Shown here in pieces: positions 13,215 to 24,481 of a stretch of DNA of 64,000 nucleotides. The DNA is taken from assembly GCA_965153455.1 (NCBI GenBank), contig OZ234496.1, forward strand, positions 18,468,304 to 18,532,303. The letters run 5' to 3'. Source of the stretch: Sphagnum compactum. Its lineage: Eukaryota; Bryophyta; Sphagnopsida; Sphagnales. The translations under genes and the position numbers were made by a program. Under the pieces are notes generated by a model. That model made no database searches and was not told the DNA's origin. It was given only the letters and a program-made list of their open reading frames with translations. How positions within the stretch are numbered: the stretch's first letter is position 1; the number at the start of each line of letters is the position of its first letter.

Positions 13215-15524
13215 ATGAACACACATAAAAACTAGAGAACCCTCTTTTACATAGAAGAGAGTTACACACATAGAACTCACCTAAAAGTACTTTTGGTTCA
13301 AATTTTTAAAATTCCAATTTTCAATAGCTCCCAACAGCTTAATCCCCATAATTCAAAAAATGACCATACTTGCACAATTCATCACAAGCAAGCCCAAACG
13401 TGAAAATTTGAAAGGAACCTCACTTAACCTAAATTATTTCTTAATTTTGTCATCCTCTCCTTCAACTCTATAGACTCTTTATTGATCATGAATAATAGTA
13501 AGCAAATATATTTGCATGGTGAAAACTTCAATTTCAACTCTTATTTTTCATGCTTAATCCATAAAGGTACAAAAGACCAACAATCCACATAAAACATTCA
13601 GAAATGCCTTCAGATGAAAATGTCATTGACAACCTATTTGTTTTCATATTCTTCACACCATGCAATGCACACCACCCATTTGTAAAACCAATAACCAACG
13701 CATCTCCCTAGCTTAGCAAATAATCCCTTGCTCATTTCACACCAATCTTAACTCCTTCCAAACATGCACAATAAAAGAAAAGAAAAAAAAAAAAACCACA
13801 AATGCTACACACAAAACTCCAAAACATTGTCAAAATCCCCTTTCCTTCATACCCATCCATTGCCATCAATTACCATCTTTTACGAAACACAACAATTGTG
13901 ATAGTTACCCCACTTCTCCTTAAGTTGAAAGTAGTAATGGCTCTTTCACACTAAAATATTATTGAGATTTATTTCCATGTCACAAGGGTTGTTGATTTTG
14001 TTTTAAATTCAAAAGTTGGAATTAGACATTCATTGATTTGTAAAAAGTTCAATATACATATTTGATACCATTCCCTTAGGCATGAATTAATGCCCAAACT
14101 TCAACAAGGGATCACCAAGTGTAATGTGAACTTAAATAACTCCAAATATATGTCGTAAGGGATCAAGTTAGTAAGGTACTTACTAGTTTTGTGTGATTCT
14201 TCCTTTTTAAGAAAAGATCTAGTCTTAATTTTGATACTTCAAAAGAATTGAGACATTTTTTAGGTGTGGTTTGAAATTGGTACTTCTAATTTCTAAACTT
14301 TTTGGCTTTAATTCTACAACATCTTTTCAAATTCAAGGACCTTTGGATTAGGGTCAAAAACCAAGTTTGGTGTCATGTAGACAATGCACACTCTTCAATG
14401 TTAGAAATTGTGTATGTACAAAGTTTTACAACAAATTAAAACAAGGGTCTTATAAATACAAAATTCAACAACTCATTGAACTTATTTTTATAAAATTTGA
14501 TTTACTTGTTAACTTTTTTTTTTCTAAAATCAACTTGCCTACTTAAAGAACTTGAAATTATGTTTAGAAAGGTTTTGGTTTAGATGTAGCAAAAAGTTAG
14601 TTCCATGGTCCAGTTCTTGTGCAAATTTCAACAAAAAGGTGTCAACTTGGGTTTGGGTTATAAGAACTCGAACATAGACCCCAAACTGAATATTGCAAAA
14701 TTGGATACCTTCACAACATTGGTATCTACCAAATTTGGGAGGTTATTAGAACTATGAACATAACCCCATGTTACTTGGGTATTTCTAAATGCACATGACC
14801 ATGATTTTCAAAAAAATCAAAGAATGGAGTTTGGATTTATAACCATGGTCATAAAAAACTTGAAAACATTCATTAGTTCCACCTATAAAACCATTCGTTC
14901 TAGGTTTTTGAAACAATTGGAGCAAATAGTTTTTTTATTTGAATTTTTGTTTTTGCAAAAAAATCAAAACTAGCCATTCTATTAAGCTTTTTCTCTTTTT
15001 TCTCAAAATTGTGATGTAGCCATGTTGGTGATCATTTTAAAGAGGAACTATCCAAGTTTGCCTACAAATTTAAAAATAAAATAAAAAGATCCTAAAATCT
15101 TGCTATTTATTTTTGGATCCTATTAGAACCTATTGTCTAAATATGATGATTTCAAAAAAAAGATTCCTCACAATTTGGCAACTTTGGGGCCTTATTTTCA
15201 CAAAATTCCTTTATATAAGTCATATTGGATTTTGTTCTAGTTACTAGTGGTAAAAAATGGCCATAAAATACTTAGGTTCGTTGAATTTAAAATATCTAAA
15301 ATACAAAAACCTGGGGTTATTAACGAAATCAAATACATGCCCAACACTCCATATAGTAGTTCCATCCATATTGAATGGTTGCTCCCTTCAATAATATTTC
15401 TCACATCCAAGATGGCTAGCTCACTATTTTGATCCCATGATCCACCCATAAACATGAAAATTGGGACCATAAAAGGTGAGAAACTATTAGTACGAAATGA
15501 CCTAGTCCAATTGTTCTATTTGGC

Positions 15525-15608
15525 TAATCAAGAGCATGTGTTAAACTATGCAATGCCTTTTGTTAAATAGAGCATTGAGTGTTCAAATCCTAGCCCAAAG
15601 CCATTTCA
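15525..15608 (+). repeat. Possible tRNA-derived SINE / degraded tRNA head
   Basis: TTGGCTAATCAAGAGCATG (about 15519-15537) resembles a tRNA D-arm/A box, and GAGTGTTCAAATCCTAGCCC (about 15579-15598) matches a B-box/T-arm. They stand about 60 bases apart, near tRNA spacing. No complete acceptor stem pairs across the segment, so an active tRNA is unlikely. A decayed Pol III-type SINE head is the best reading; chance is possible in AT-rich DNA. Confidence 0.35.
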
Positions 15609-16098
15609 TGGCCCCAAACTAGCATCATCTTGTTTACCTAATTCTTCATCCAAAACATGCTATGAAAGTTCAAGTTGGGATGGTCCATATCCCTATTTCC
15701 TATGTAATTGGCTTTGAGGTAGGCTTTCAATACATAAATGTAGGTTCTTTTGTAGGTGGGATTGGAGGTAGTCTATGTGGTATTGGTTCAAGAATACTAC
15801 TCTTCACCAAAAAGTTCAATTCTAACACTAATGCCAAAAATTCCTTATGGATGGAAATTGTTATGAATGCAAATCAAGGGTGGAGATCAATGATTTTATT
15901 TTATGTTTTCCAAAAAAAAAATCAGTTTTTCAAAAGATAAAGGTGAAAATTTTGGAAATTTTTGTTTTTCTATGTGAATTAGACTAAAATTTGCCATTCA
16001 TTTAGAAAAACTTGCCAAATATTTGGTTTCACAAAATGCCAATGTCACCATAGGCTGTTCCAAAGCATAACCAATGTCTCCACCAAGGGTTTCTTTTG

Positions 16099-16120
16099 AT
16101 ATATATATATATATATATAT
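16099..16120. repeat. (AT)n microsatellite
   Basis: Eleven AT dinucleotides in a row. Confidence 0.95.
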
Positions 16121-16726
16121 GGAGAAAATTTCTGATAAGTTAGCAAAATGGTATAAAAAAAATCCACGAAATTCCCAATTAATTTGTCAAAAAAATTGTT
16201 GGTAAAAAAATATTGATTGTCACTTTACAAAATGAGGTCCACCCTAATGAATGGGTGCTCAATGTTCATAGTAGCTCAAACGGGGTTTGTTTCATAGAAC
16301 ATTCCACCATATATGCACCACGGGGGACTGGGGTAAAGGTGAGCAAACATGTAAGAGCTCCAAGGAGGTCGAATCCTCACACATTGGTCCTCTGTTTTTG
16401 AAGGTTCAAAGAACATTTGTAACCCTCAACCTACTAGCACTTCCAATATCACAAAAATTTCTCAAATTCAGTAACGGAGTGGGGAAGATATGGAATGTTT
16501 GATGTAAGGGTTTCAGTGTTTGGTGACGGGTGAGTTAAAAATCGATTAAGATTTCGAGCTTAAAATCGTTGATGGTTTCATTTTGTCTCTGGTATACAAA
16601 GATGTTTTGTAAAGCTTTAGTTGGCGCATCCATCAAGTTTTTAATCACTGAAGACAGACTAAAAATGAGGAAGCTATTGGGGGTGGAACCAGAGAGGTGT
16701 CTAGAGCTAATTTTTCAAAAAAAAAA

Positions 16727-16818
16727 TTAGGGTTTAGGGTTTAGCCCTAGGGTTTAGGGTTTAGGGTTTAGCCCAGGTTTAGGGTTTAAACCCTAAACCC
16801 TAAAAAAAAAACCCTAAC
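16727..16818. repeat. Head-to-head interstitial telomeric repeat
   Basis: A run of TTTAGGG units (some degenerate, such as TTTAGCCC) from 16727 to 16787 meets CCCTAAA units from 16788 to 16818. The junction is a perfect 24-base palindrome (16776-16799) centred on GGGTTTAAACCC. Plant telomeres are TTTAGGG. This G-strand then C-strand order is what a telomere-to-telomere join gives, although small insertions during break repair can also leave short telomeric blocks. Confidence 0.9.
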
Positions 16819-17035
16819 AAACCATCACTCATCCTTTTTCCTGTGTGTGTGTGTTTTATGTGTTGCTCCTTTACATCTGACACTCAAAGAACATTTGTAG
16901 CACACCAGTTTGTGTGTCCAATGACACAAAATTTGTTCAATTTGGTTAAAGGAATGAGGGAAATATTGGAAATTGTTTGTCGATAGGTATTTGTTTGGTG
17001 ATGGGTGATTCTACCCTACACTCTCAAACAGGCCA

Positions 17036-17425
17036 TGAAAGAGCCCATTATTACCTACCGGAACCGACGCTGAGCTTGCCAGGTCAGTGGCATTCCTACG
17101 TAGAACGCACCTGATGGGGCTTGTTCTCTATTCCATTCCGGTCTGGGGTGGGCAGGTTATGTCATTTTCCTGACCACATTATATGGTATAATCTTCTTCT
17201 AGTGATATGATCACACACACACACTCACAATAGTGTCCAAAACGTGTCTGTTGAACATGAGGTTTTTTTTGTCCCTTTAAATCGTTGAATCTGCTACCCC
17301 AGACCTTAAATGCTATGGAATGGCCTCACCCTGCCCATTATCTGTTGGGTATGACACCTTAGCTCTCAACCCTAACAGGCTCGCCTGGCACATTACCCGA
17401 CATAATGGGCAGAGCTTGACTATTC
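17036..17425. repeat. Imperfect long inverted repeat, relatively GC-rich
   Basis: The left half carries ATTCCATTCCGGTCTGGGG (about 17128-17147) and the right half carries CCCCAGACC...TATGGAATGGCC (about 17296-17325), its complement with a short insertion. Outer parts also pair roughly: GAGCCCATTATTACC on the left against ATAATGGGCAGAGC on the right. Higher GC than its surroundings supports a separate origin, such as a foldback element. Confidence 0.5.
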
Positions 17426-17554
17426 CATCATAGTCTTTGTTACTGGTAAGGTGTGCATTTTTGGGGTTGTAATTTTGGAGCTGATTTCAGTCTCCACTGT
17501 CACCACATTGGGTGGCAGAATAAGTGCCTATTCTTCCACCCACACACATTTATA

Positions 17555-17626
17555 GCAGAATTGGCCCCACAAGGCCTATTTTGTACAGTAGAATCAGCCC
17601 CACAAGACCTATTGTTTAGTTACATT
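17555..17626. repeat. 33-bp tandem duplication
   Basis: AGAATTGGCCCCACAAGGCC followed by TATTTTGTACAGT is repeated at once as AGAATCAGCCCCACAAGACC followed by TATTGTTTAGTTA. Two units, about 75% identical by eye. Confidence 0.8.
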
Positions 17627-17698
17627 ATGGCAGAGTGTGTTGCAGTTTGAGATGTGCAATCACAAATAGAAACTCAAAGGTATATGTGTGGGCCCTCC

Positions 17699-17722
17699 AA
17701 CCCTAAACCCTAAACCCTAAAC
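17699..17722. repeat. Short CCCTAAA telomeric block
   Basis: Three consecutive CCCTAAA units, the same orientation as the right half of the telomeric palindrome 900 bases upstream. Confidence 0.95.
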
Positions 17723-19230
17723 ACCATGCTAGTCATTTAGGACTTACATCTACTTACCATGAACAATTTTTTTTATGTTAAGCTAACATTCACTTAACAT
17801 TAAGCTATCATCAATTTAACATTAGGTGCCACCTAGGATGCCACCTAGATTTTCATTTCACATTGACTTAACATCAAGTGTGAATGCACCATAAGACACG
17901 AAGACTTAGGTCATGTATTGACAAAAGATGCATGATGATGAAATTTTGAATGTCCTAACCTCCATTAAACCACAAGGAAGTTTTTTTTAAATCGGTATTT
18001 TTTTTTATGAAATGTTGTGGTTTTCAATTGTCCTTTCCAAACATGGGTCTCAATGAGTGTTGGGTGGCTCTCACTTTTTTTCTTTGTTAAATCTTGTTAT
18101 TGTGAGAATCACTAGTTCCGATCCTCATATGTACTTTTGTGAAAGCTGACCCTATTCTTTCAAAAACATTTTTGGGGCTGGTGAGAACCAATTAGGGTAT
18201 CATGATTTTTTTTGTTTCTTCTTAATCAACCAATTCTTAAATGTGCCAAACCTCTCAAATCAATAACAATTTGTTTTCACATCCGGTTTTAATGACTTGT
18301 ACATCAAATTTTCAATTAAAAAGTTGCATCTCAAATTTAAAAAATATTTGAGAAATTAATTTAATTAAAATTTGATAACAATTTCTTTTACCCAAAATTT
18401 TATATTTTTACAACTTCATCCTTTTCAAAAAGCTTTTTAAAACTTTTTCAACTTCTTTTCTAAATATGCATTAGTTTCAATTAACTCTACTAAGCTATAA
18501 AGGGATTTATAAACAACCTTATATAATCATTGGGCCAATTTTTATGCACAAAAATCAACTCATCTAAAATTTCTTGTTGCAAACAATATTTCCTTAGATT
18601 AGTAAATATGTGCGTTTAATTTCGGATTCATTTTTTTGTTTTGTTTTGTTTTGGGGGGGGGGGAGGGGTGGTGCATTTGGTTGTCCAATTACCCATCAAC
18701 CCATTACTAATCAAACACAAAACACCTATGTTTAATAATTGTATTATATGTTGGAAGAACAAAGATGCGAAGAATTTGGTGTAAACATGTTAAACAAAAC
18801 ATGCAATGTGCTTGTGCATTTATTCAATTTATTGGTGCATTGGAAAGTGTTATGAGTTGGGATTGTTTGCTTGTTAAAGATGGGGGAAATTGAAAATTGC
18901 TTAATAAAAAATAAATTGCATGGGAATTTGGTCTCAATACTAAGATCTATATATATATATATATCCTTGTATCTAGTTGTGATGGAAAAAGGAAACCTTG
19001 TCTATGAAATCCAATTACAAATTTTCACTTTTAGTTTTTTAACAAGTTTCCATCTTGAATATTTGGTAAATGTATCATTATTTTCAGTTTTAGAAAAATT
19101 AACTAAATATTAAAATATATCAATATTTAGTTCAAAAATAAAAATAAAAATCTGGGGGATTTCTTTTGGTTTAAGGAAAAATTAAGATGACTAACTTTTC
19201 ATTGGATGGCTTTTATAAATAATAAACTAT
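17723..19230. other. AT-rich spacer
   Basis: Holds a G tract (about 18654-18669) and a (TA)n run (18948-18964). A B-box-like AGTTCCGATCCTCA at about 18114 lacks a good upstream partner. No gene was recognised. Confidence 0.45.
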
Positions 19231-21695
19231 CTATTAAAGAAGGTAGTTTGTTTGTTATGTTGAAATCTTCCAAACCATGGTGCCCGTGACAACCTTGGTA
19301 GCATTGGAAAGCCCTCAATAACTAGGGGTGCACTAAAATGATCTTGTATTATTTAAACATACTATGCAGGAGTTACTAAATATGAAAAAAATTCAACAAA
19401 ATCAAAATAAAATAGGATCATTGGAATAAACTTTTGGTACTTTTGGAAAACCCTTGATTAGTGTGATTACTTGGAGGTGATTTTTTTAATCTTAGACCTA
19501 AGGTGGGGGAGAAATTGAGTTTGGAATAATTATTTTCATTACAAATTAATTTAAATTGAAAATATAATTTTCAAAATTGGGATATATTGTCAAGGTTATG
19601 TTCATGTTGGGAATAGTTATGTCATGTATACATTTGGGCCAACAACACAAGCCATACTAGTATATGTACTAAAGAAGGTAGTATTTATGTCATGTTGACA
19701 TCTCCCAAACCATGGTGCCCCCCATACTTCTTTTAGTATTGTTACAAAGTCCTTAATGAATAGGGTTGCACCAAGGTGTTTTGTAACGTTTTAAACCTAC
19801 AATGTAGGAATTATTTAATACTTAACATTTTTTTCATTGAACATTCAATAAAACTTAAAATTAAAATATTTACGGAAATTCACAAATCTGGTTTTTGTAT
19901 TATTGGAAATCCCTCAAATAGTAGGATTTTATGGAGGTATTTTCATGATTTTAGACATAAGGTGTGGGAGATATTGAATTTTGGATAAAATTTTCATTTG
20001 AAATTAAATAAAATTTAAGGAAAATCCTAGTGGTGATTCATCAAACTTAGTTTAAGTAAAGTAATTTTAGGTTCCATAAGTCATTTTTTTGTACAACAAT
20101 TCAAAATTGGATTTTTTTTAGTTGGTTCCTAAGCAAAAAGGAATGAAAAGGCATCTTTTGGGATTTGTGTTTTCAAAAAGTTTTTTTTTCAACACCATAG
20201 TCATGAGCAAATTTCCAATACCTTATGTAACAATTAACATCTCATTTTTCTTCAAATGAATTTCAATTCAATTCAATATATTCAATAAGTTTTTTTTTGT
20301 TTATCTATCCATTTGTGCAATTCATACCTATCTATTTTGAGCCTAACTACCTAACCCCTTGCCCCTACCCACCTATATATATGGACATGAAAAGATGCAT
20401 AACATGTGTATTTTCGTGTCCATGTTATTTATGTGAAATTGTTATCTTACATGAACCTTCTTAATGATTTTTTTTCCCTACAAATTGTAATTGTAGGAAT
20501 GTTCGTGATATAATTAAAAACTTTCAAATTGTGATTGCAAAATGGTCATTCATGATTAATTTGTTTAACAAATTGTAATTGCATAGATCCTTGAAATGGA
20601 TCCAAGTCCAATAGCTTTGGTGGAAACCACATCCATCCCAACTAATTAGATTAAATAAATTTTTTTGAGTTTAATTCAATTACTATGAATTCAATTCAAT
20701 TCAATTTAGGAATTTGTTGCATGCAATGTCAATCAATATTTTCATGTGAATAGAACTTAATTTCCACACGGTCAATTCATTTTTTTCATCAATTGATTGT
20801 CACTGGTAATATAAAACAACATAACGCCCAAGTTAGATTTATGTAAGAAACTTTAGGTTCCATACATCATCTTTTGGAGTTTAGCCAATTCCAAAATAAA
20901 TAGAAATGGAAATGTGTCTTTTGGGATTTGTGTTTTAAAAAAGTTCTTTTTTCAACATTATAGTGACAAGCATATTTAAAATACATTTTGCACTAATTTG
21001 CATCCCATTTTATTTTCAATTGAATTTGAATTTAATTCAATTTCAATTCAATTTGCATGCAATGTTATTCAATATTTTCATTAAATGGAACTTAATTTTC
21101 ACAAGTTCAACTCATTTTTCCATGAATTGATCACCATTAATGTTGCATATCAACATAAAACCCAAGTTGAAACTTAAGTTTACAAAACTTTACGACTTTC
21201 CCTTTCAAAATTCATTCAATATTACAAGATGTGATCATTGGCACAATCCACATTAGTTAAAATTTAAGCATGTGACATTTTTTTCTTTGTAAATGAAATA
21301 CATTACATTAAACTTTAAAATTTTATTAATTTCTCAATATATATATACTTCTTAAAAAAGGTTGTTTGTTTGTTTGTTTGTCACATTGATATTTCCCAAA
21401 TTATAACATCCCCAACCACACTTTTGATACCATTGGAAAGCCCTTAATGAGTAGGGGTGCATTGAAGTTTTGTACTGTTTAGATCTATGGTGCAATAGTT
21501 ATGGAATATTGAACAATTATTTCATTAAAAATTCCTTAAAATCATAGCTCAAAATAGTAAGGAAACTAGGGTGCACTCTTGGTATTTTTGGAGAGCCCTT
21601 GATAAGTTGGATTTTGTAGAGGCGATTTCATACTTTTTAGACTTAAGGTGTAAGAAATGTTAATTTTTGAACAATCATTGTTATTGGAAATTCAA
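19231..21695. repeat. Nested array of two diverged repeat families
   Basis: Family A occurs three times: 19231-19540, 19661-20010 and 21331-21690. Each copy opens with AAGAAGGTAGTTTG (AAAAAAGGTTGTTTG in the third), continues with CCCAAACCATGGTGCCC-like sequence, then TTGGAAAGCCCTTAATGAGTAGGG, and later a related half-unit (GGAAAGCCCTTGAT...TTAGACTTAAGGTG), so each copy is itself an internal dimer. Family B lies between them, with copies near 20040-20290 and 20828-21080 (TTTAGGTTCCATA...CTTTTGGGATTTGTGTTTT...TCAATTCAATT) about 790 bases apart. All copies are diverged. A dispersed non-autonomous element amplified locally is likely; its class is not clear. Confidence 0.75.
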
Positions 21696-23385
21696 CTAAA
21701 TTACAAAAACTAATTTTTGAAGCAGAAATTAGTTGGGCAATGAGTTTGCACTTGGGTTAATGACACATTCCACATTAATGAATCCTGATATTATTTTGAT
21801 GATTTATTTTTTTAATAAGATGCAACTTGTTTGAAATATGGATGAACAACAAAATGAAAAACTTTGGATATGCCCCCAATTTCATTTAAAACTACTCATT
21901 TAGATATTGATTCCAATTGATTTTGATTGAATTATGTTATTTTTGGAGAAATTGGAATAAAGAAGAAATTTTCTCTTGCATTTCTTTCAATTTCCTCTCC
22001 ATGTTATTTTAGTTGGAGATGATTCTCTTCATGCAAAAGTTGTTCAAGAGGGGCTAAGGGGAAAACCAACAACCCTTCATTGGCAAGGGCAAGAAAATTT
22101 CAACCCTTCAAGATGAAATGTGGAGGTGCTTTTCATATTGTACATTGAAAATGAGTGTTTTTCTTCATAAAAACACAAAAAAAAAAAAAAAAAACCTTGA
22201 TCAATGGGCCCACTATTTGATGGTACACATAAACACACAAAAATGAAGGCCTTTTGTTTGTGCTAACATTCTAAGACTTTTTGACTCTTTCCACCACGGT
22301 AACCTAACCCAATATTTCGAAAGGACGGTGCTTTGAGATGTTTCATGAAGATTAGCAATGTTGGTCTTTGATTGAATATCACACAAGTTTTGCACACAAG
22401 TGATGCAACACAAATTGTGTGTTGCTTTGGCTACGACTTATTCCACTTGGAATGATTTCCTTTTTTTGGCCTTGTTAGGCAACCACATTGGAAGTACATT
22501 TATTGACTTGTTTGAGGAAGAAGGTATAGGGTGAACTAGCACCTTCACTACTAGTACACATTACAACAATTTTTTGATAGTGTCCAAATGGGGTGGTATT
22601 TACCCTATCGGTGAAGAAGAGCCATTAATGTATGCTTGTTGAAACTTTTACTCAATTGCTTGACAAGTGACATAGGCCTATGATATTTTGGTTTCCCATA
22701 GATGATTTGGAGATCATGCAAAAACTATTGAATGTGGGGGGCACTAAGATGATGATTTACATTCAAGAGTTTGGGGTCTATGTTATATAGCTCTTGATCC
22801 AAACAAAAAGGATAGGTAGTTTTTCAAGCATTGTAAAGCACTTGGAGAAATTTCCTAAGTGTATTGGAAGGCATCTTGTATCCATGTGTGTGCCAAATGC
22901 CAAAAGCAACCTTTGTTCAATGCACACCCAATTAACCCATGAACTTTGCCTGAATCTAACCAAAGTCTAGGGTTTGGTGGCCACCCAAAGATAACATCAT
23001 TGCAAAAAATATGCATGAAACCCACTTCCTAAAGTATGGATTAACTTACTTGTGGTGAGAGCAAGCAGCTCTCTTGGTCACACATGATTTGTGTATCATC
23101 AAGTTTTGGTGTTTTAAGCAAGTGTTAGGGTTGGAATGGGGTATATAATTTATTAATGGGGTGGAAAAATAAAATCCAAAAATTCCAAAAATAAAATAAA
23201 ATGCACATCTTTTCAACAAAAAAGGGCTCCTACTTGTAATCAAAGGAAGCTAGAATGGATTCTTTATATATAAAAATTAGGATTCAAAAAATTTTAATCC
23301 CAAGGTACCCTTCTTTAAAGAAAATAATCATGATATTTAGAGATGTTTTGAAAGGTTGTTTTTCTCCCTACTTCACGCCACTCTC
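21696..23385. other. AT-rich spacer
   Basis: A long A run (22178-22195) and scattered open frames of 60-66 codons without recognisable motifs. Nothing else supported. Confidence 0.4.
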
Positions 23386-23477
23386 GAGGGGTTTAGAACC
23401 TCGGTCACTCTTTAGTGACTCTCATTTGAGTGAGGGGTTTAGAACCTAGGTTGCTCTTTAGTGACTCTCATTTGTGT
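23386..23477. repeat. 46-bp tandem duplication
   Basis: GAGGGGTTTAGAACCTCGGT at 23386 and GAGGGGTTTAGAACCTAGGT at 23432 begin two adjacent 46-base units. Both end in CTTTAGTGACTCTCATTTG, with only a few differences. Confidence 0.9.
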
Positions 23478-23913
23478 GTTTGCACTTTGTTGGAGGATGG
23501 TCCTCTCTTTTCTCGTTGGGTGGTTCTTATTTTATGTTATTTGGCAAGGTTTCATCATTTCATCATTTTGTGACATTTTTTATTTTATTTTTTGCTTTGA
23601 AGCATATTTTCATCACATATCAACAATCTATTTCTTTTTTAAAAATTGCTAATTAATACCACATCTTTCTTAGGATGTTTGCAACTGATGCAAAATTGTT
23701 AAACTGAAAAAAAAAAAATTAAAAAAAAAATTGGTTCAAAGTTTAAACCTAAAAAGAATTTTCTTGAAATGCTATATTTTAGATTCTCTTGAAATGCCAA
23801 ATTTCACTGGGAAATGTTAAATCTGGACTCAAAGACCCTGGTTTAGTCTTAGGATGAGATTTTAACCACGGTTAGAGGCAACCCTAAAAGATTCGAAGGT
23901 TTTAAGTTTAACC

Positions 23914-24481
23914 ATGGTGCCAGTGTAGGTGCTGGTTCACCCAAGCCTGGTGAACGCCATTTTTTTATTTTTATTTTTTAAAATTACAAAGAAAATACGG
24001 GCAGGTAATGATCAGGCATATGAACCCTTGACTGCCCGTTCTCCAAAATCAGGAACTGGTGGCCCCAAAAAAAAAAACACCCTCTGGGAACTGACGGTTC
24101 TTTGCCCGGTCTTTCATGAAACCCTCCATTTCTTTGCACATTATTACCAAGCGGAACTTTTCCTCTGCAAAGGGCAAGCTGGCAATTTGAAAAAAATTAC
24201 AAAATGCCCGCTCCGAGGGTCATTTCATGTTTTTGTCATTTTAAAAAAATAAAATTTTGGGCCATGCCCGAACAATACCTATCATAGGAAAAAGAAGAAT
24301 GGTCCCTTATTTTATGTCGGTTTCAAGCCCTTAGAGCAGGATGGTCCTCAAATAAGTGCCCCTCTTGAAATAAGGGTCCCTCGACTTTGCCTCGAATGGG
24401 TCCTTATTATAGGAACGGCCCATTCCTTATGCATTCCATAGGTATCACTAGCCGACCAACCAGCACCCACCAAGGCACCAT
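23914..24481. mobile_element. Possible small inverted-repeat DNA element
   Basis: A 24-base terminus at 23914-23937 (ATGGTGCC...GTGCTGGTT) is matched in inverted orientation at 24458-24481 (AACCAGCAC...GGCACCAT), 20 of 24 positions identical. The 568-base span is less AT-rich than its flanks. No transposase is encoded, and I could not define a target-site duplication with confidence. A non-autonomous (MITE-like) element is the best guess. Confidence 0.45.

Larger units (their letters stand above)
13215..16726. other. AT-rich spacer with possible tRNA-derived relic
   Basis: No intact gene. Open frames at 15237-15470 (-) and 15662-15940 (+) have no recognisable motifs and ordinary AT-rich composition. 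An (AT)n run lies at 16099-16120. A tRNA-like A-box/B-box pair at 15527-15605 is listed separately. Confidence 0.45.

Noticed and set aside
16355-16382. GAGGTCGAATCCTCACAC as a tRNA T-arm
   Set aside because: It matches a B box, but no D-arm or acceptor stem pairs around it.
22213-23243. Minus-strand frames of 61-66 codons
   Set aside because: No motifs, and AT-rich composition like the surrounding non-coding DNA.
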